50,005 bases of DNA from Clostridiales bacterium (GTDB lineage Bacteria > Bacillota > Clostridia > Caldicoprobacterales > DTU083): positions 1 through 50,005 of the forward strand of contig DUOI01000004.1 of the NCBI GenBank assembly GCA_012838915.1. Direction: 5' to 3'. The translations under genes were made by a program, and so were the position numbers. The first letter of the stretch is position 1. Each line of letters opens with the position of its first letter. Below are positions 25,168-33,896 of the stretch, in pieces. Below the pieces are notes generated by a model, which was not told the DNA's origin, ran no database searches, and saw only the letters and a list, made by a program, of their open reading frames with translations.

Positions 25168-26550
25168 TTGATCACATTCAGTGAAACCGGATGGCATGGT
25201 GTAATCAGTGATGAAATCGGATTTGAAACCATCAGCATTGTTGCCCAGGCTGTTGCGGACTGCCTCAATGATGAGTTCCCATCGGATCCGGTGGTATTGG
25301 CATACGATACCCGTTTTCTTTCCAGAGAATATGCATGGTCCATACAACGGGTGCTGACCGCCAACCGAATCAAGGTATTTATGCATAAAAAGCCTGTACC
25401 TACTTCCTTTCTGAGTATGTCGGTTTCTTCATGTAATGCTGCTCTGGGGATAATGGTAACCGGTGAAGGCCGTCCCGCAAGATATTCCGGGTTGATATTC
25501 CGGTTTCCCTCCGGCTGTCCGGTATCCGGGGAATGGATGGACAGGTTGTTTCACTATCTATACAGAAGATATCCAAGAAGTTCGGAAGACAGCAGGCATT
25601 TACTCCAATATATCGATTACTTCTCCGAGTATGCGGCTGAGCTGGCAAAAAACGTGGATGTAGAAAGTATTCGCAAAGCAAATCCTTATATAACCAGTGA
25701 CAGTTTTTTTGGAAGTGTAGGTACTTATATGCAGGATCTGATGAAATTCATGGGATTGGAAGGAATTCATATCCGTACCAAGCCCAACCCCGGTTTTATG
25801 GATTGTGTTCCCCAGCCAAATGAGAGGAATATGTCTCCGGTATCCAGGCTGACGGTACAAAAGAATGGCGATATCGGATTATTCTTCAATGGGGATGGCA
25901 GTGTTATGGGAGCGGTATCCCCTCAGGGGCAGATTATTCGAAATGAATGGGCTATGGCTGTTATTTTGGACGAATGGCTGCAATTCAAGGGAAAGGATTT
26001 TGATTTTTATACTGAGATTTTCACACCGGAGCTGGCCCACCTGCTGCTCAAACATCACGGATTGGAGGCATTACCCCTGCATAAGCTGAAAGAGCGGAAC
26101 AGACCATTGGACAAGGCTGTCATTTGGGACAGAAAAGGTCTGCGTTTCGGGAGTTTTTTACCGGACTGGGATGCCATATTTCAGGGTACGCTGCTATTGC
26201 AGGCACTTTGCAGATATGATTTGAATTGGCAGCGGTTTTCAAAACATATGGAAGTCCTGACGGCAAAAAAAATTCAAGAACAAAAATTAATTAACATAGA
26301 TGTTGATCTCTGGGAGGAAAAGAAAAAAAGCCTATTGGAAAGGGTGGAGGAAATAACCCCGGCGGGGCTGGACCAAGTCATAGAGCAGGGCCGGGAAATA
26401 AAGCTGGTGCTTCAGGACGCCGGCTGGCTGGGCTTTCATTATAATGAATGCGAGAAAAACCTGTTCTTGTATTATGATGCTGAACTTGGACAATATGCTG
26501 AAAATTTGCTTGTCCAACTCATTGGCTGGCTGACAGCAGAAGACTTGTAA
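25168..26550 (+). CDS. Degenerate phosphoglucomutase/phosphomannomutase homologue, probably non-catalytic
   Basis: Protein of 460 aa with the alpha-D-phosphohexomutase fold: N-terminal TGWHGVISDEIGFETI and LAYDTRFLSREYA align with normal enzymes. The catalytic loop, normally TASHNP, reads VTGEGRP, so the phosphoserine position is Glu100. The metal loop DGDxDR is NGDGSV (241-246), keeping one Asp of three. The sugar loop GGExSGH is replaced by WDRKGLRFG (320-328). All key motifs are lost while the fold is kept, so a regulatory or binding role is likely rather than catalysis. GGGAGGAGGTGA at 25151-25162 selects TTG 25168. It directly follows the DnaA-box cluster. Confidence 0.8.
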   Translation: MITFSETGWHGVISDEIGFETISIVAQAVADCLNDEFPSDPVVLAYDTRFLSREYAWSIQRVLTANRIKVFMHKKPVPTSFLSMSVSSCNAALGIMVTGEGRPARYSGLIFRFPSGCPVSGEWMDRLFHYLYRRYPRSSEDSRHLLQYIDYFSEYAAELAKNVDVESIRKANPYITSDSFFGSVGTYMQDLMKFMGLEGIHIRTKPNPGFMDCVPQPNERNMSPVSRLTVQKNGDIGLFFNGDGSVMGAVSPQGQIIRNEWAMAVILDEWLQFKGKDFDFYTEIFTPELAHLLLKHHGLEALPLHKLKERNRPLDKAVIWDRKGLRFGSFLPDWDAIFQGTLLLQALCRYDLNWQRFSKHMEVLTAKKIQEQKLINIDVDLWEEKKKSLLERVEEITPAGLDQVIEQGREIKLVLQDAGWLGFHYNECEKNLFLYYDAELGQYAENLLVQLIGWLTAEDL

Positions 26551-26573
26551 AAAAATAAGGAGGAATCAGCGAA

Positions 26574-26609
26574 TTGATGTCGAAAACAAATCCTTGTCAT
26601 TATGAATAA
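26574..26609 (+). CDS. Possible 11-codon mini-ORF with strong SD
   Basis: AAGGAGG at 26557-26563 precedes TTG 26574 and ATG 26577, giving a peptide of 10 or 11 residues ending CHYE, then TAA. It could be a leader peptide for the zinc-ribbon gene or chance. The SD-like run also resembles a sigma-H -35. Confidence 0.2.
   Translation: MMSKTNPCHYE
26578..26584 (+). promoter_or_regulatory. 0A box upstream of zinc-ribbon gene, with weak sigma-H match
   Basis: Perfect heptamer TGTCGAA. GGAGGAATC (26559-26567) fits a sigma-H -35 but for the last base; 11 bases later GTCGAAAAC only partly fits the -10. A sigma-A -10 TATAAT lies at 26639-26644 without a clear -35. Confidence 0.4.
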
Positions 26610-26697
26610 CATATGGTTTTATTTTATTGAATTGGGTATATAATAGCTATTAAAAATCCGGTCATAAAATGTAGCATTATATGTGGAGGGATCATAT

Positions 26698-27051
26698 ATG
26701 GCTTATAAAAAATGTCCGCGTTGCAGCCTCAATTATATCATAAGTACCGATATACTCTGCAGGATTTGTCTTGAAGAGGTTGGCAATGCCTTACGGAGCA
26801 ATGACGAGGAGGAGGAATATGATTTTTGCCCGGAATGCGGAGAAAATATAATAAAGGCCGGGGAAGAAATGTGTTACCAATGCATGATAGAGCAAAACAA
26901 AGAAGAAGCTGATTTAGAAAGTAACAAGGATGATGACTGGGACAAAATACAAAACCATGATACGGATGATGAGCTTTATGGCGAAGACGAGGAGGAATCT
27001 GAAGAATTAACGGTGGTGGATCTGGACGAGGAAACCGAGGAAGAAGAATAA
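26698..27051 (+). CDS. Small twin zinc-ribbon protein with acidic tail, function unknown
   Basis: Protein of 117 aa. Eight cysteines form two CxxC...CxxC ribbons: C6/C9 with C21/C24 and C44/C47 with C59/C62. Residues from about 66 to the end are mostly Glu and Asp. Such a layout suggests a metal-binding adaptor that contacts basic partners, but no family function is known to me. GGAGGG at 26685-26690 selects ATG 26698. It sits between the degenerate phosphohexomutase gene and veg, with a 0A box upstream. Confidence 0.8.
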   Translation: MAYKKCPRCSLNYIISTDILCRICLEEVGNALRSNDEEEEYDFCPECGENIIKAGEEMCYQCMIEQNKEEADLESNKDDDWDKIQNHDTDDELYGEDEEESEELTVVDLDEETEEEE

Positions 27052-27109
27052 TAAAAATGGATGGCGGTTAAACTAATCCCAATTAACATACTGGACGGGA
27101 TGTGATGCC

Positions 27110-27376
27110 GTGATTGATGCAAAAGCTTTGGCTGATATTAAAAAGGTTGTGGAATCCAATGTCGGGCAGAAGGTGAGGCTGAAAGCCAACCGCGGACGCA
27201 AAAGATGCTACATCAAAGAAGGCGTGATTGCCGATACCTATCATAATCTTTTTACGGTGCAGGTAGATATTGATACAAAATCCGTACAAACCCTTTCCTA
27301 TACCTATTCGGATGTTCTCACATCCAACGTTGAGCTGGTTGTTTGCAGCAATAATCAAAAAATATGTGTCGGCTGA
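27110..27376 (+). CDS. veg: Veg family protein
   Basis: Small protein of 88 aa homologous to B. subtilis Veg, linked there to biofilm gene control and spore outgrowth. The central block KVRLKANRGRKRCYIKEGVI, then ADTYHNLFTVQVD and LSYTYSDVLTSNVEL, matches the family. It starts at GTG 27110 with a weak SD (GGGATGTGA). In B. subtilis veg lies between yabG and sspF-ispE; here a DUF3794 gene takes the place of sspF. Confidence 0.92.
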   Translation: MIDAKALADIKKVVESNVGQKVRLKANRGRKRCYIKEGVIADTYHNLFTVQVDIDTKSVQTLSYTYSDVLTSNVELVVCSNNQKICVG

Positions 27377-27399
27377 AGGGCCGATCATTCTGACAGAAT

Positions 27400-27425
27400 A
27401 AAAAAGAAGGCGTGCCTTCTTTTTT
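27400..27425 (+). terminator. Strong bidirectional terminator after veg
   Basis: AAAAAAGAAGGC (27400-27411) and GCCTTCTTTTTT (27414-27425) are perfectly complementary over 12 bases with T-runs on both strands. Confidence 0.9.
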
Positions 27426-27506
27426 AATCATATTTTTCCTTCTCCCCTACTATTATATAATATGAAAATTTTATGGACAAATAATGTTAGGGGAGGAGGA
27501 ACAACA

Positions 27507-29072
27507 TTGGCGATAGAATACAGAAGGGACTTGCTGAGGCTGGACCAGGTAGTCAGTGAAGAATCATCCCAGGCGCTGGTCGAAGGAGAAATCAGCATAC
27601 CGGAAAACAAGATACCCATTGCCAGAATACTGGATATAAGCGCAGAGGCTATCGTTTCCAGTCGTGAAGTCATTCAGGACAAGGTAATGGTAGAAGGGAT
27701 TCTTCGCTATGACGTTTTGTACATTCCGGAGGATGACACGGTTATCGATTCCCTGGATGCCGAGATTGGCTTTACGCAATATCTTGACCTGCCGGGGGCT
27801 AAACCCAGGATGGCATCCCGTATCAAATTAAATGTGGAGCATGTGGATTATGAATTGGTATCCGGCAGAAAGATTAATGTCAAATCCGTACTGGATCTTT
27901 CCGGTCAGGTAAGCCAGGTAGCAGAAATGGAAGCAGTTACCGAATTTTCCGGTGTTGAGGATGTGGAGGTTCTGCGGGACAGCATACGGGTAACGGCCAT
28001 TGCAGGAACGGGTTATTCCCAGACCATGATTCGGGAGGATCTGGAGCTTGCTGATTCCATGCCTACCATCCGGAAAATTCTAAGGAAGAATGCCAGGGTA
28101 AGGATTAATGAAAAGAAAGCGGCTGACAACAAGGTAGTGGTTCACGGAGAAGTGGATTTAAAGCTGCTTTACCTTTGCGGGGACGAAGATGAGCCCATTC
28201 AATATCTGTCCCACAGCATCCCCTTCAGTCATGCTGTGGAAATTGAAGGGGCATATCAGGGAATGGAATGTTGGGCAGATGTTGCCGTATCGGAATTTTA
28301 TGCAGATGCCAGGGAAAACATCAACAATGAATTAAGAATCATAGACACCGAGTTGGTACTGGGACTGGATGCCCAGGTATTTGAAGCCCAGGAAGGGGAA
28401 ATACTGGTTGATGCATACAGCCCCAGCCTGGCCATCACCCTGAAAAAAAGAAAAATCAAGATGAAGCAGCTTATGGGGGAGGGCCAGGGTCAAACCATTT
28501 TAAAGGAAAGCATTTCTTTTCCCGAGGGTGTACCCAAGGCAAGGAGAATTCTTTATGTAGAAGTCAGACCTGCCATAACCGACGACAGAACTGAGGAGGG
28601 CAGGGTTATTGTAGAAGGCATCTTTACAGCTCAGGTTTATTATCAGACTAATGATCCGACTCTGCCTGTGGGAAGCTTTCAGGAGGATTTTCCTTTCCGT
28701 CACACAATGGAGATAGACGGCGTGCAGGCGGACATGGATTGTGAGAGCGAAGCCGTTGTGGAGAATGTCAGCTACACACTGCTTGCTCAGGATGAAGCTG
28801 AACTGAAAATTCCCATCCTGTGCCGTACTTCGGTTTTTCAGACTATAGAGAAGGATGTCATTATCAGTGCGGAGGAAGTGGAAGAGGTGATGGGCCGGGA
28901 AGCAGGAATTTATATTTACTATGTTCAGCCCGATGATACGCTTTGGGCTATAGCCAAGAAATACAATACCACCATTTCGGGTATTTTGAAATACAATGCT
29001 TTGGAGGGCGATGTCCTGACTCCGGGGACCAGGCTTCTCATTTATAAGAAACTGGAATCCTCCATAATTTAG
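27507..29072 (+). CDS. DUF3794 (SPOCS) and LysM spore-coat-type protein
   Basis: Protein of 521 aa with repeated SPOCS/DUF3794 domains (about 20-140, 165-290, 320-450) and a C-terminal LysM domain (about 470-520, VQPDDTLWAIAKKYNTTISG). Clostridial proteins of this layout are spore coat or cortex-associated morphogenetic proteins, comparable in role to SafA. No signal peptide, as expected for mother-cell coat proteins. GGGGAGGAGG at 27490-27499 selects TTG 27507, not ATG 27462. It has a terminator on both sides, so it is monocistronic. Confidence 0.9.
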   Translation: MAIEYRRDLLRLDQVVSEESSQALVEGEISIPENKIPIARILDISAEAIVSSREVIQDKVMVEGILRYDVLYIPEDDTVIDSLDAEIGFTQYLDLPGAKPRMASRIKLNVEHVDYELVSGRKINVKSVLDLSGQVSQVAEMEAVTEFSGVEDVEVLRDSIRVTAIAGTGYSQTMIREDLELADSMPTIRKILRKNARVRINEKKAADNKVVVHGEVDLKLLYLCGDEDEPIQYLSHSIPFSHAVEIEGAYQGMECWADVAVSEFYADARENINNELRIIDTELVLGLDAQVFEAQEGEILVDAYSPSLAITLKKRKIKMKQLMGEGQGQTILKESISFPEGVPKARRILYVEVRPAITDDRTEEGRVIVEGIFTAQVYYQTNDPTLPVGSFQEDFPFRHTMEIDGVQADMDCESEAVVENVSYTLLAQDEAELKIPILCRTSVFQTIEKDVIISAEEVEEVMGREAGIYIYYVQPDDTLWAIAKKYNTTISGILKYNALEGDVLTPGTRLLIYKKLESSII

Positions 29073-29095
29073 TCTTATTATCTGATATGGAATAG

Positions 29096-29134
29096 AGAAG
29101 GCTGCAGGCTGCCTGTGGCCTTCTTAATTTTTTC
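29096..29134 (+). terminator. Rho-independent terminator after DUF3794 gene
   Basis: Outer arms AGAAGGC / GCCTTCT and inner arms CAGGC / GCCTG, then a T-rich tail. Confidence 0.85.
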
Positions 29135-29150
29135 TTTACAATACTGTTCC

Positions 29151-29179
29151 TTGGATGGTATGGAGATAATACGGATAAT
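29151..29179 (+). promoter_or_regulatory. Candidate sigma-A promoter for ispE
   Basis: TTGGAT (29151-29156), 17 bases, GATAAT (29174-29179). A perfect TATAAT at 29184-29189 lies just downstream but has no suitable -35. Confidence 0.4.
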
Positions 29180-29236
29180 ATTGTATAATATACTATAACC
29201 TTAATTTGGAAGCATCTTCTTCAATTGGGAGGAATA

Positions 29237-30124
29237 ATGGGCAGAATCAGGCTCAGGGCACCGGCAAAAATTAATTGGACCCTGGATGTAAAAGGCAGGC
29301 GGGCGGACGGTTACCATGAGGTGGAAATGCTGATGCAGTCCATCAGCTTCTGGGACGATATTGTATTAACGGAATATGATAATGGAATACAGGTATTCAG
29401 CAATTCTGCAGGGATGCCTTTGGATGAAAACAATCTGGCTGCAAAAGCAGCAAGACTGGTTAAGGATTATTTCGGTATCACTACCGGAATTCATATTCAC
29501 ATCCAAAAGAACATACCAATTGCAGCAGGGCTGGCCGGAGGCAGCACTGATGCAGCGGCGGTACTGGTTGGTTTAAACGTCCTGTGGAAGCTGGGTCTTA
29601 CACGCTCCGGGCTGGCTGAACTGGGCGCCGTTCTGGGAGCGGATGTGCCATTTTGTATTCACGGAGGCACGGCAATCGCCCGGGGGATCGGGGAAAAGCT
29701 TACTCCTCTGCCTGATCTGGAAGCAATTCCATTGGTACTGATTAAGCCTCCCTTTGGGGTATCCACCGCATCGGTTTACAATGGCCTGGATATCGAACAG
29801 ATTCCCTTTCATCCTGATTGGAAAACAGTTTATGATTTGCTGGCACAGGGCAACCTGCGTCTCCTCCGCTGCCATATGGGCAATGTGCTGGAATCTGTAA
29901 CTACAAACATTCATCCTGAAATCAATGAGATCAAGGCCCGTCTTGATGAAACCGGTGCGGCAGCTGCAATGATGACCGGAAGCGGCCCGGCCGTATTCGG
30001 TGTATTTGAAACTATTTCTGATGCGCAGCAGGCAGCAGAAATACTAAAGAGGCATTATTCACAGGTATTTGTCGCTTCATCCCATGGCAGGGGAGTGGAA
30101 ATAACAAAAGGAGGAAGCCTATGA
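29237..30124 (+). CDS. ispE: 4-diphosphocytidyl-2-C-methyl-D-erythritol kinase
   Basis: GHMP-family kinase of the MEP isoprenoid pathway, 295 aa. Motifs: RAPAKINWTLDV with catalytic Lys, GRRADGYHEVEMLMQ, the ATP-binding loop PIAAGLAGGSTDAAAVL, and MMTGSGPAVFG near the C-terminus. GGGAGG at 29227-29232 selects ATG 29237. Its stop overlaps the next start as ATGA, so the two are translationally coupled. Confidence 0.96.
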   Translation: MGRIRLRAPAKINWTLDVKGRRADGYHEVEMLMQSISFWDDIVLTEYDNGIQVFSNSAGMPLDENNLAAKAARLVKDYFGITTGIHIHIQKNIPIAAGLAGGSTDAAAVLVGLNVLWKLGLTRSGLAELGAVLGADVPFCIHGGTAIARGIGEKLTPLPDLEAIPLVLIKPPFGVSTASVYNGLDIEQIPFHPDWKTVYDLLAQGNLRLLRCHMGNVLESVTTNIHPEINEIKARLDETGAAAAMMTGSGPAVFGVFETISDAQQAAEILKRHYSQVFVASSHGRGVEITKGGSL

Positions 30125-30882
30125 CCGGGATCAGTGCAATTGTATTAGCCGGAGACAGCAGGAAAGTGTTTATTAAGGAAGGTGTGGACAATAAGTCGCT
30201 GCTTTCCATAAGCGGGAAACCGATGGTGGAATATGTGATAGATGCGCTTCGGGATTCTCCGCTGATAAACAAAATTTCAGCTGTAGGGCCGTCAGATCTT
30301 CTCAAAAAGCATCTTGGCGATAAAGTGGATTATTACATGAAGGAAAGGGAATCCCTCTTTGAAAATGTAAAGGCAGGCATGGAACCTTTTATCAATGACA
30401 TGGCGGTACTTATCGTAACCTCTGATATTCCCATGATTACCGGATGGATGATAACCGACTTCATTCAACGCTGTGTTCAGCAAGGGGGAGACTTCTGCTA
30501 TCCAATAGTGGAAAAAAGGCTGAATGAGGAGCGTTTTCCGGGGGCAGAACGGACCTATGTCCGCCTGAGGGAGGGCACATATACAGGCGGCAATGCTATT
30601 TATTTGAATCCGGCAGTAATGGAATCTTGTGAAGAATTTGCAAAAAAAATCATTGCATTCAGAAAGCAGCCTTTGAAAACCGGCAGGCTGCTGGGGGTAA
30701 AATTTCTGGTGGGGCTGATGCTGGGCATGCTGACCATACCTGAGGTGGAAGAGCGTTTTTGCAGGCTGCTGGACATACAGGCTTCGGCAATGATCGTGCC
30801 CTACCCGGAAATCAGCAATGACGTGGATAAGCCCAGTGACCTGGAAATGGTGGTGAGATATTTTCGCATGCAAAGTGCATAG
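30121..30882 (+). CDS. MobA-like NTP-transferase-domain protein
   Basis: Nucleotidyltransferase-fold protein of 253 aa. The N-terminus SAIVLAGDSRKVF aligns with the LAGGxGxR loop of this superfamily but lacks the GxGxR signature; KSLLSISGKPMVEYVIDAL and the metal-binding VTSDIPM are conserved. It cannot be assigned as IspD, GlmU or MobA. The four-base overlap with ispE implies linked expression and perhaps a related substrate. Function unknown. Confidence 0.8.
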   Translation: MTGISAIVLAGDSRKVFIKEGVDNKSLLSISGKPMVEYVIDALRDSPLINKISAVGPSDLLKKHLGDKVDYYMKERESLFENVKAGMEPFINDMAVLIVTSDIPMITGWMITDFIQRCVQQGGDFCYPIVEKRLNEERFPGAERTYVRLREGTYTGGNAIYLNPAVMESCEEFAKKIIAFRKQPLKTGRLLGVKFLVGLMLGMLTIPEVEERFCRLLDIQASAMIVPYPEISNDVDKPSDLEMVVRYFRMQSA

Positions 30883-30921
30883 CAGAGCGGTAGATATTTA
30901 TACTTTATCTATATTATTTAT

Positions 30922-30949
30922 GTATAAATTTCCGTATCCTGTCAATACT
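30922..30949 (+). promoter_or_regulatory. Sigma-F-type promoter for spoIIR
   Basis: -35 GTATA (30922-30926), 14 bases, -10 GTCAATACT (30941-30949), one mismatch to GGnnAnAnT. The spoIIR start codon is 34 bases downstream. spoIIR is sigma-F dependent in known spore formers. Confidence 0.65.
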
Positions 30950-30983
30950 CCTTAATAGGAAATTGAGATACGGGGGTATACAA

Positions 30984-31601
30984 ATGAAGAGATATGAATG
31001 GATTTTTACGGCAGCGGCACTTGTTATGCTGATTATCTCAGCCTGTACCGGGCTGGTGCAGCCAATCAGGAGTGATGATTTGATCCGCCTGCACGTTATC
31101 GCCAACAGCGATTCACCTGAAGATCAGGCATTAAAACTACATGTCCGGGATCGTCTGCTTTTAACCTTTGGAGAGAAGTTTAAAGAATTCCCGTCTATTG
31201 AACAAGCCCGACATACCATTCAGGCCAATCTGTCAGAGCTGGAGAAAGTAGCTGCTTCAGAGATAAACAGCCGGGGCTTTTCTTATAAGGTGAAAGCTCA
31301 ACTGGGTACCTACCCCTTCCCCACCAGGGTTTATGGTGATCTGGTTTATCCGGCAGGCAACTATGAGGCTCTGCGGCTGGTCATAGGGGAGGGACAGGGT
31401 GCCAACTGGTGGTGTGTTATGTTTCCACCCCTCTGTTTTGTAGACGTTTCATCAGGGATAGCTGAGCAGCCCGTGGAAGACAGCAGCTGGGAGGCGGTTC
31501 AGAACAGCTCACCGATTGAAGAGCAAAAAACCGTAATATATACTTTCAAGGCTGCCGGGTTATGGAAAAGGCTTAAGGAATGGATCAATGGCCTTTTTTA
31601 G
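30984..31601 (+). CDS. spoIIR: Stage II sporulation protein R
   Basis: Forespore-secreted signal protein of 205 aa that triggers SpoIIGA to process pro-sigma-E in the mother cell. It has an N-terminal hydrophobic export segment (about 5-30), then the family core DDLIRLHVIANSDSPEDQALKLHVRD (given here in part), GTYPFPTRVYGD, YPAGNYEALRLVIGEG and NWWCVMFPPLCF. The start is ATG 30984 with SD ACGGGGG. It carries its own sigma-F-type promoter and a terminator. Confidence 0.96.
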   Translation: MKRYEWIFTAAALVMLIISACTGLVQPIRSDDLIRLHVIANSDSPEDQALKLHVRDRLLLTFGEKFKEFPSIEQARHTIQANLSELEKVAASEINSRGFSYKVKAQLGTYPFPTRVYGDLVYPAGNYEALRLVIGEGQGANWWCVMFPPLCFVDVSSGIAEQPVEDSSWEAVQNSSPIEEQKTVIYTFKAAGLWKRLKEWINGLF

Positions 31602-31685
31602 TAGCCAGGCTTTACTGCAAAACCAGGCGCATCTTGAATCAAATCGATACAGGCTGAATAATAAAATTTTATATACAATAAATAC

Positions 31686-31708
31686 AGAAGGGCACCCCTT
31701 CTTTTTTT
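31686..31708 (+). terminator. Rho-independent terminator after spoIIR
   Basis: AGAAGGG / CCCTTCT with a three-base loop, then a run of seven T. Confidence 0.85.
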
Positions 31709-31735
31709 ATGTAAAAAGTTGGAATGCCTTCGTAT

Positions 31736-31765
31736 GAATATCCTGCTTAGGGCTGGCAAAAAATA
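31736..31765 (+). promoter_or_regulatory. Candidate sigma-G promoter for sleB
   Basis: GAATA (31736-31740) fits the sigma-G -35 pattern. After 18 bases AAAAATA fits the -10 CATnHTA at five of seven positions. The start codon is 35 bases downstream. Confidence 0.3.
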
Positions 31766-31799
31766 CATTCAAAGCCATGGGAAAGAAGGGAAGAAAAAT

Positions 31800-32519
31800 A
31801 TGGGATATAAACGAAGGCTTATTTTTGTTTCCATACTTGCAACCTTGTTCATTTGTACAGGTATGGTGATTCAATTTCATTTTGGTGACAAACAGACTGC
31901 GCAAGCAGCCAGTCTGTATTGGGGCTCCACAGGAAACAAGGTATCTGAAGTACAAAGAAAGCTCAAACAATGGGGCTACTACGACGGTCCGATTGACGGA
32001 GTATTCGGACAGGCTACCTATAATGCTGTTGTTTGGTTTCAGAGAAAACATGGTTTGAAGCAGGATGGTGTGATTGGGACCCAGACAGCCAATGCCTTGG
32101 GGATTCGGCTCACCTCCGGCACAGCAGCCTCTGCACCGGCCCCCTCAAGGCAAGGCACAAATACCGGCTCCAATGATGTCTATCTTTTGGCAGCTGCAAT
32201 ACACGGAGAAGCTCGGGGTGAACCTTATATTGGCAAGGTTGCCGTCGGAGCCGTTATCTTGAATCGAGTCAGACATCCGGATTTTCCCAACACAATTGCC
32301 GGTGTTATTTATCAGCCTCTGGCCTTTACAGCTGTTGCTGACGGACAGATCAACCTGGCACCGGATGAGGAATCAATACGGGCAGCACGGGATGCTTTGA
32401 ACGGCTGGGATCCCACCTATGGAGCCATATATTATTACAACCCTGCAAAAGCTACCAGTAAGTGGATATGGAGCAGACCTGTTCATATTGTAATTGGGAA
32501 ACACAGGTTTGCTACTTGA
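31800..32519 (+). CDS. sleB: Spore cortex-lytic enzyme SleB
   Basis: Germination-specific lytic transglycosylase of 239 aa that degrades muramic-lactam cortex. It has a signal peptide (about 1-37, ending AQAA), a PG_binding_1 domain (about 40-100, GSTGNKVSEVQRKLKQWGYY) and a hydrolase_2 catalytic domain (about 125-239) with the catalytic Glu in IHGEARGEP and VAVGAVILNRV. The start is ATG 31800 with SD AGAAGGG. ypeB follows 14 bases later, the standard operon. Confidence 0.96.
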   Translation: MGYKRRLIFVSILATLFICTGMVIQFHFGDKQTAQAASLYWGSTGNKVSEVQRKLKQWGYYDGPIDGVFGQATYNAVVWFQRKHGLKQDGVIGTQTANALGIRLTSGTAASAPAPSRQGTNTGSNDVYLLAAAIHGEARGEPYIGKVAVGAVILNRVRHPDFPNTIAGVIYQPLAFTAVADGQINLAPDEESIRAARDALNGWDPTYGAIYYYNPAKATSKWIWSRPVHIVIGKHRFAT

Positions 32520-32532
32520 AAGGAAGGTTGTT

Positions 32533-33882
32533 ATGAGGAAATGGATATTGCCTGCAATTTTAGCCATTGCTCTTGCTTTTACCGGAGCCTGGGGTTACCA
32601 GCAATATAAATTGAATCAAAAATATAGCAGGCATATGGATAATATGTATCAAAAATCCTTTTATGAATTGGTCGGAAATGTGGGAAACGTGGAAAACGGG
32701 TTGTCCAAGCTGATGGTCAGCGGTGATCGAAGTCAGCATATGATGCTGCTGTCTGATATCAGCAGGCAGGCAGAAGCGGCCCAGTTGGACCTGGGACAGC
32801 TGCCGGTTTCCCATATTGCCCTGGATAAGACGTCAAAATTTCTGAATCAACTGTCCGATTATACCTATTATTTGAACAAAAAAATTTCCGGCGGAAAAAC
32901 CATTAATTTAAAGGAAATGGAAAATCTGCAGCATCTTCATGAGAATGCTGTCAAACTCAATGAGGAACTGACAAAATTGACCACTGAAACACTGAAGAAC
33001 CAAATGAATTGGGGAGAGCTGATGCGTTCTGCCAAAGCAAGTTTTTATGAAGCATCGGACGATATCTATACCAAAAAATTTGTGAATATACAAAAAACCG
33101 GTATGGAATATCCCTCCCTTATTTACGACGGGCCTTTTTCCGAGGCATTGGATCAGCATACGGGAACCGAGTTGAAAGGTGCTGCCGTTACTGAACAACA
33201 GGCCAGGGATATTGCCTTGAAGTTCATCGGTACCGGCAGAGCAGTCAAGATTGAAAAAGCATCAGACAGCAGCAACGGCATACTGGATACCTGGGGATTT
33301 CAGGTGTGGGTTAAAGGCAAACCTGACCTGCCTTTTAATATTTCCGTCAGTAAAAAGGGTGGAAAGGTTGTTAACTTAATCTGCCCGTATGTTGCAGAAA
33401 AAGAGACGATTTCCATAAAGCAGGCCATGGAAAAGGCAGGCAAATTTCTCGAAGATAATGGATATGAGGGTATGGTGCCTACCTATCAGCAAAACTTCGA
33501 TGGGATATCCACCATTAATTTTGCATATGTTCAGGATGATATCATAATATATCCTGATTTGATTAAGGTTAAAATTGCATTGGATGACGGCAATATCTAC
33601 GGGTTGGAAGCAAGAAATTACCTCCTGTCTCACAGGGACAGGAAGTTTAAGGAGCCTGCCCTTTCCATGGAGGAAGCGCAAAAACTGGTAAATCCCAATT
33701 TGGAAATTATATCCTCCCGCAAAGCGGTAATTCCAACAGAGGGAAAACGTGAGCGTTTATGCTATGAATTCAAGGGGAAATTAGGCGAAAAGAACTTCAT
33801 CGTTTATATTGATGCCAACAGCGGGCAAGAGGCAGATATTCTTCAGATTATCGATACCGAAAATGGTTCATTGACAATGTAA
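32533..33882 (+). CDS. ypeB: Germination protein YpeB
   Basis: Protein of 449 aa required for SleB stability and localisation in the spore. It has one N-terminal transmembrane segment (about 4-22), a helical region (about 30-200), then PepSY-type repeats (about 205-449; VTEQQARDIALKFIGTG and SIKQAMEKAGKFLEDNGY). AAAGGAAGG selects ATG 32533. It is probably cotranscribed with sleB from a late forespore promoter. Confidence 0.95.
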   Translation: MRKWILPAILAIALAFTGAWGYQQYKLNQKYSRHMDNMYQKSFYELVGNVGNVENGLSKLMVSGDRSQHMMLLSDISRQAEAAQLDLGQLPVSHIALDKTSKFLNQLSDYTYYLNKKISGGKTINLKEMENLQHLHENAVKLNEELTKLTTETLKNQMNWGELMRSAKASFYEASDDIYTKKFVNIQKTGMEYPSLIYDGPFSEALDQHTGTELKGAAVTEQQARDIALKFIGTGRAVKIEKASDSSNGILDTWGFQVWVKGKPDLPFNISVSKKGGKVVNLICPYVAEKETISIKQAMEKAGKFLEDNGYEGMVPTYQQNFDGISTINFAYVQDDIIIYPDLIKVKIALDDGNIYGLEARNYLLSHRDRKFKEPALSMEEAQKLVNPNLEIISSRKAVIPTEGKRERLCYEFKGKLGEKNFIVYIDANSGQEADILQIIDTENGSLTM

Positions 33883-33896
33883 CCAGGATTTGTTGA

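Noticed and set aside
27428-27456. Sigma-E promoter for the DUF3794 gene
   Set aside because: TCATATT is a perfect -35 match, but nothing at the right spacing fits the -10.
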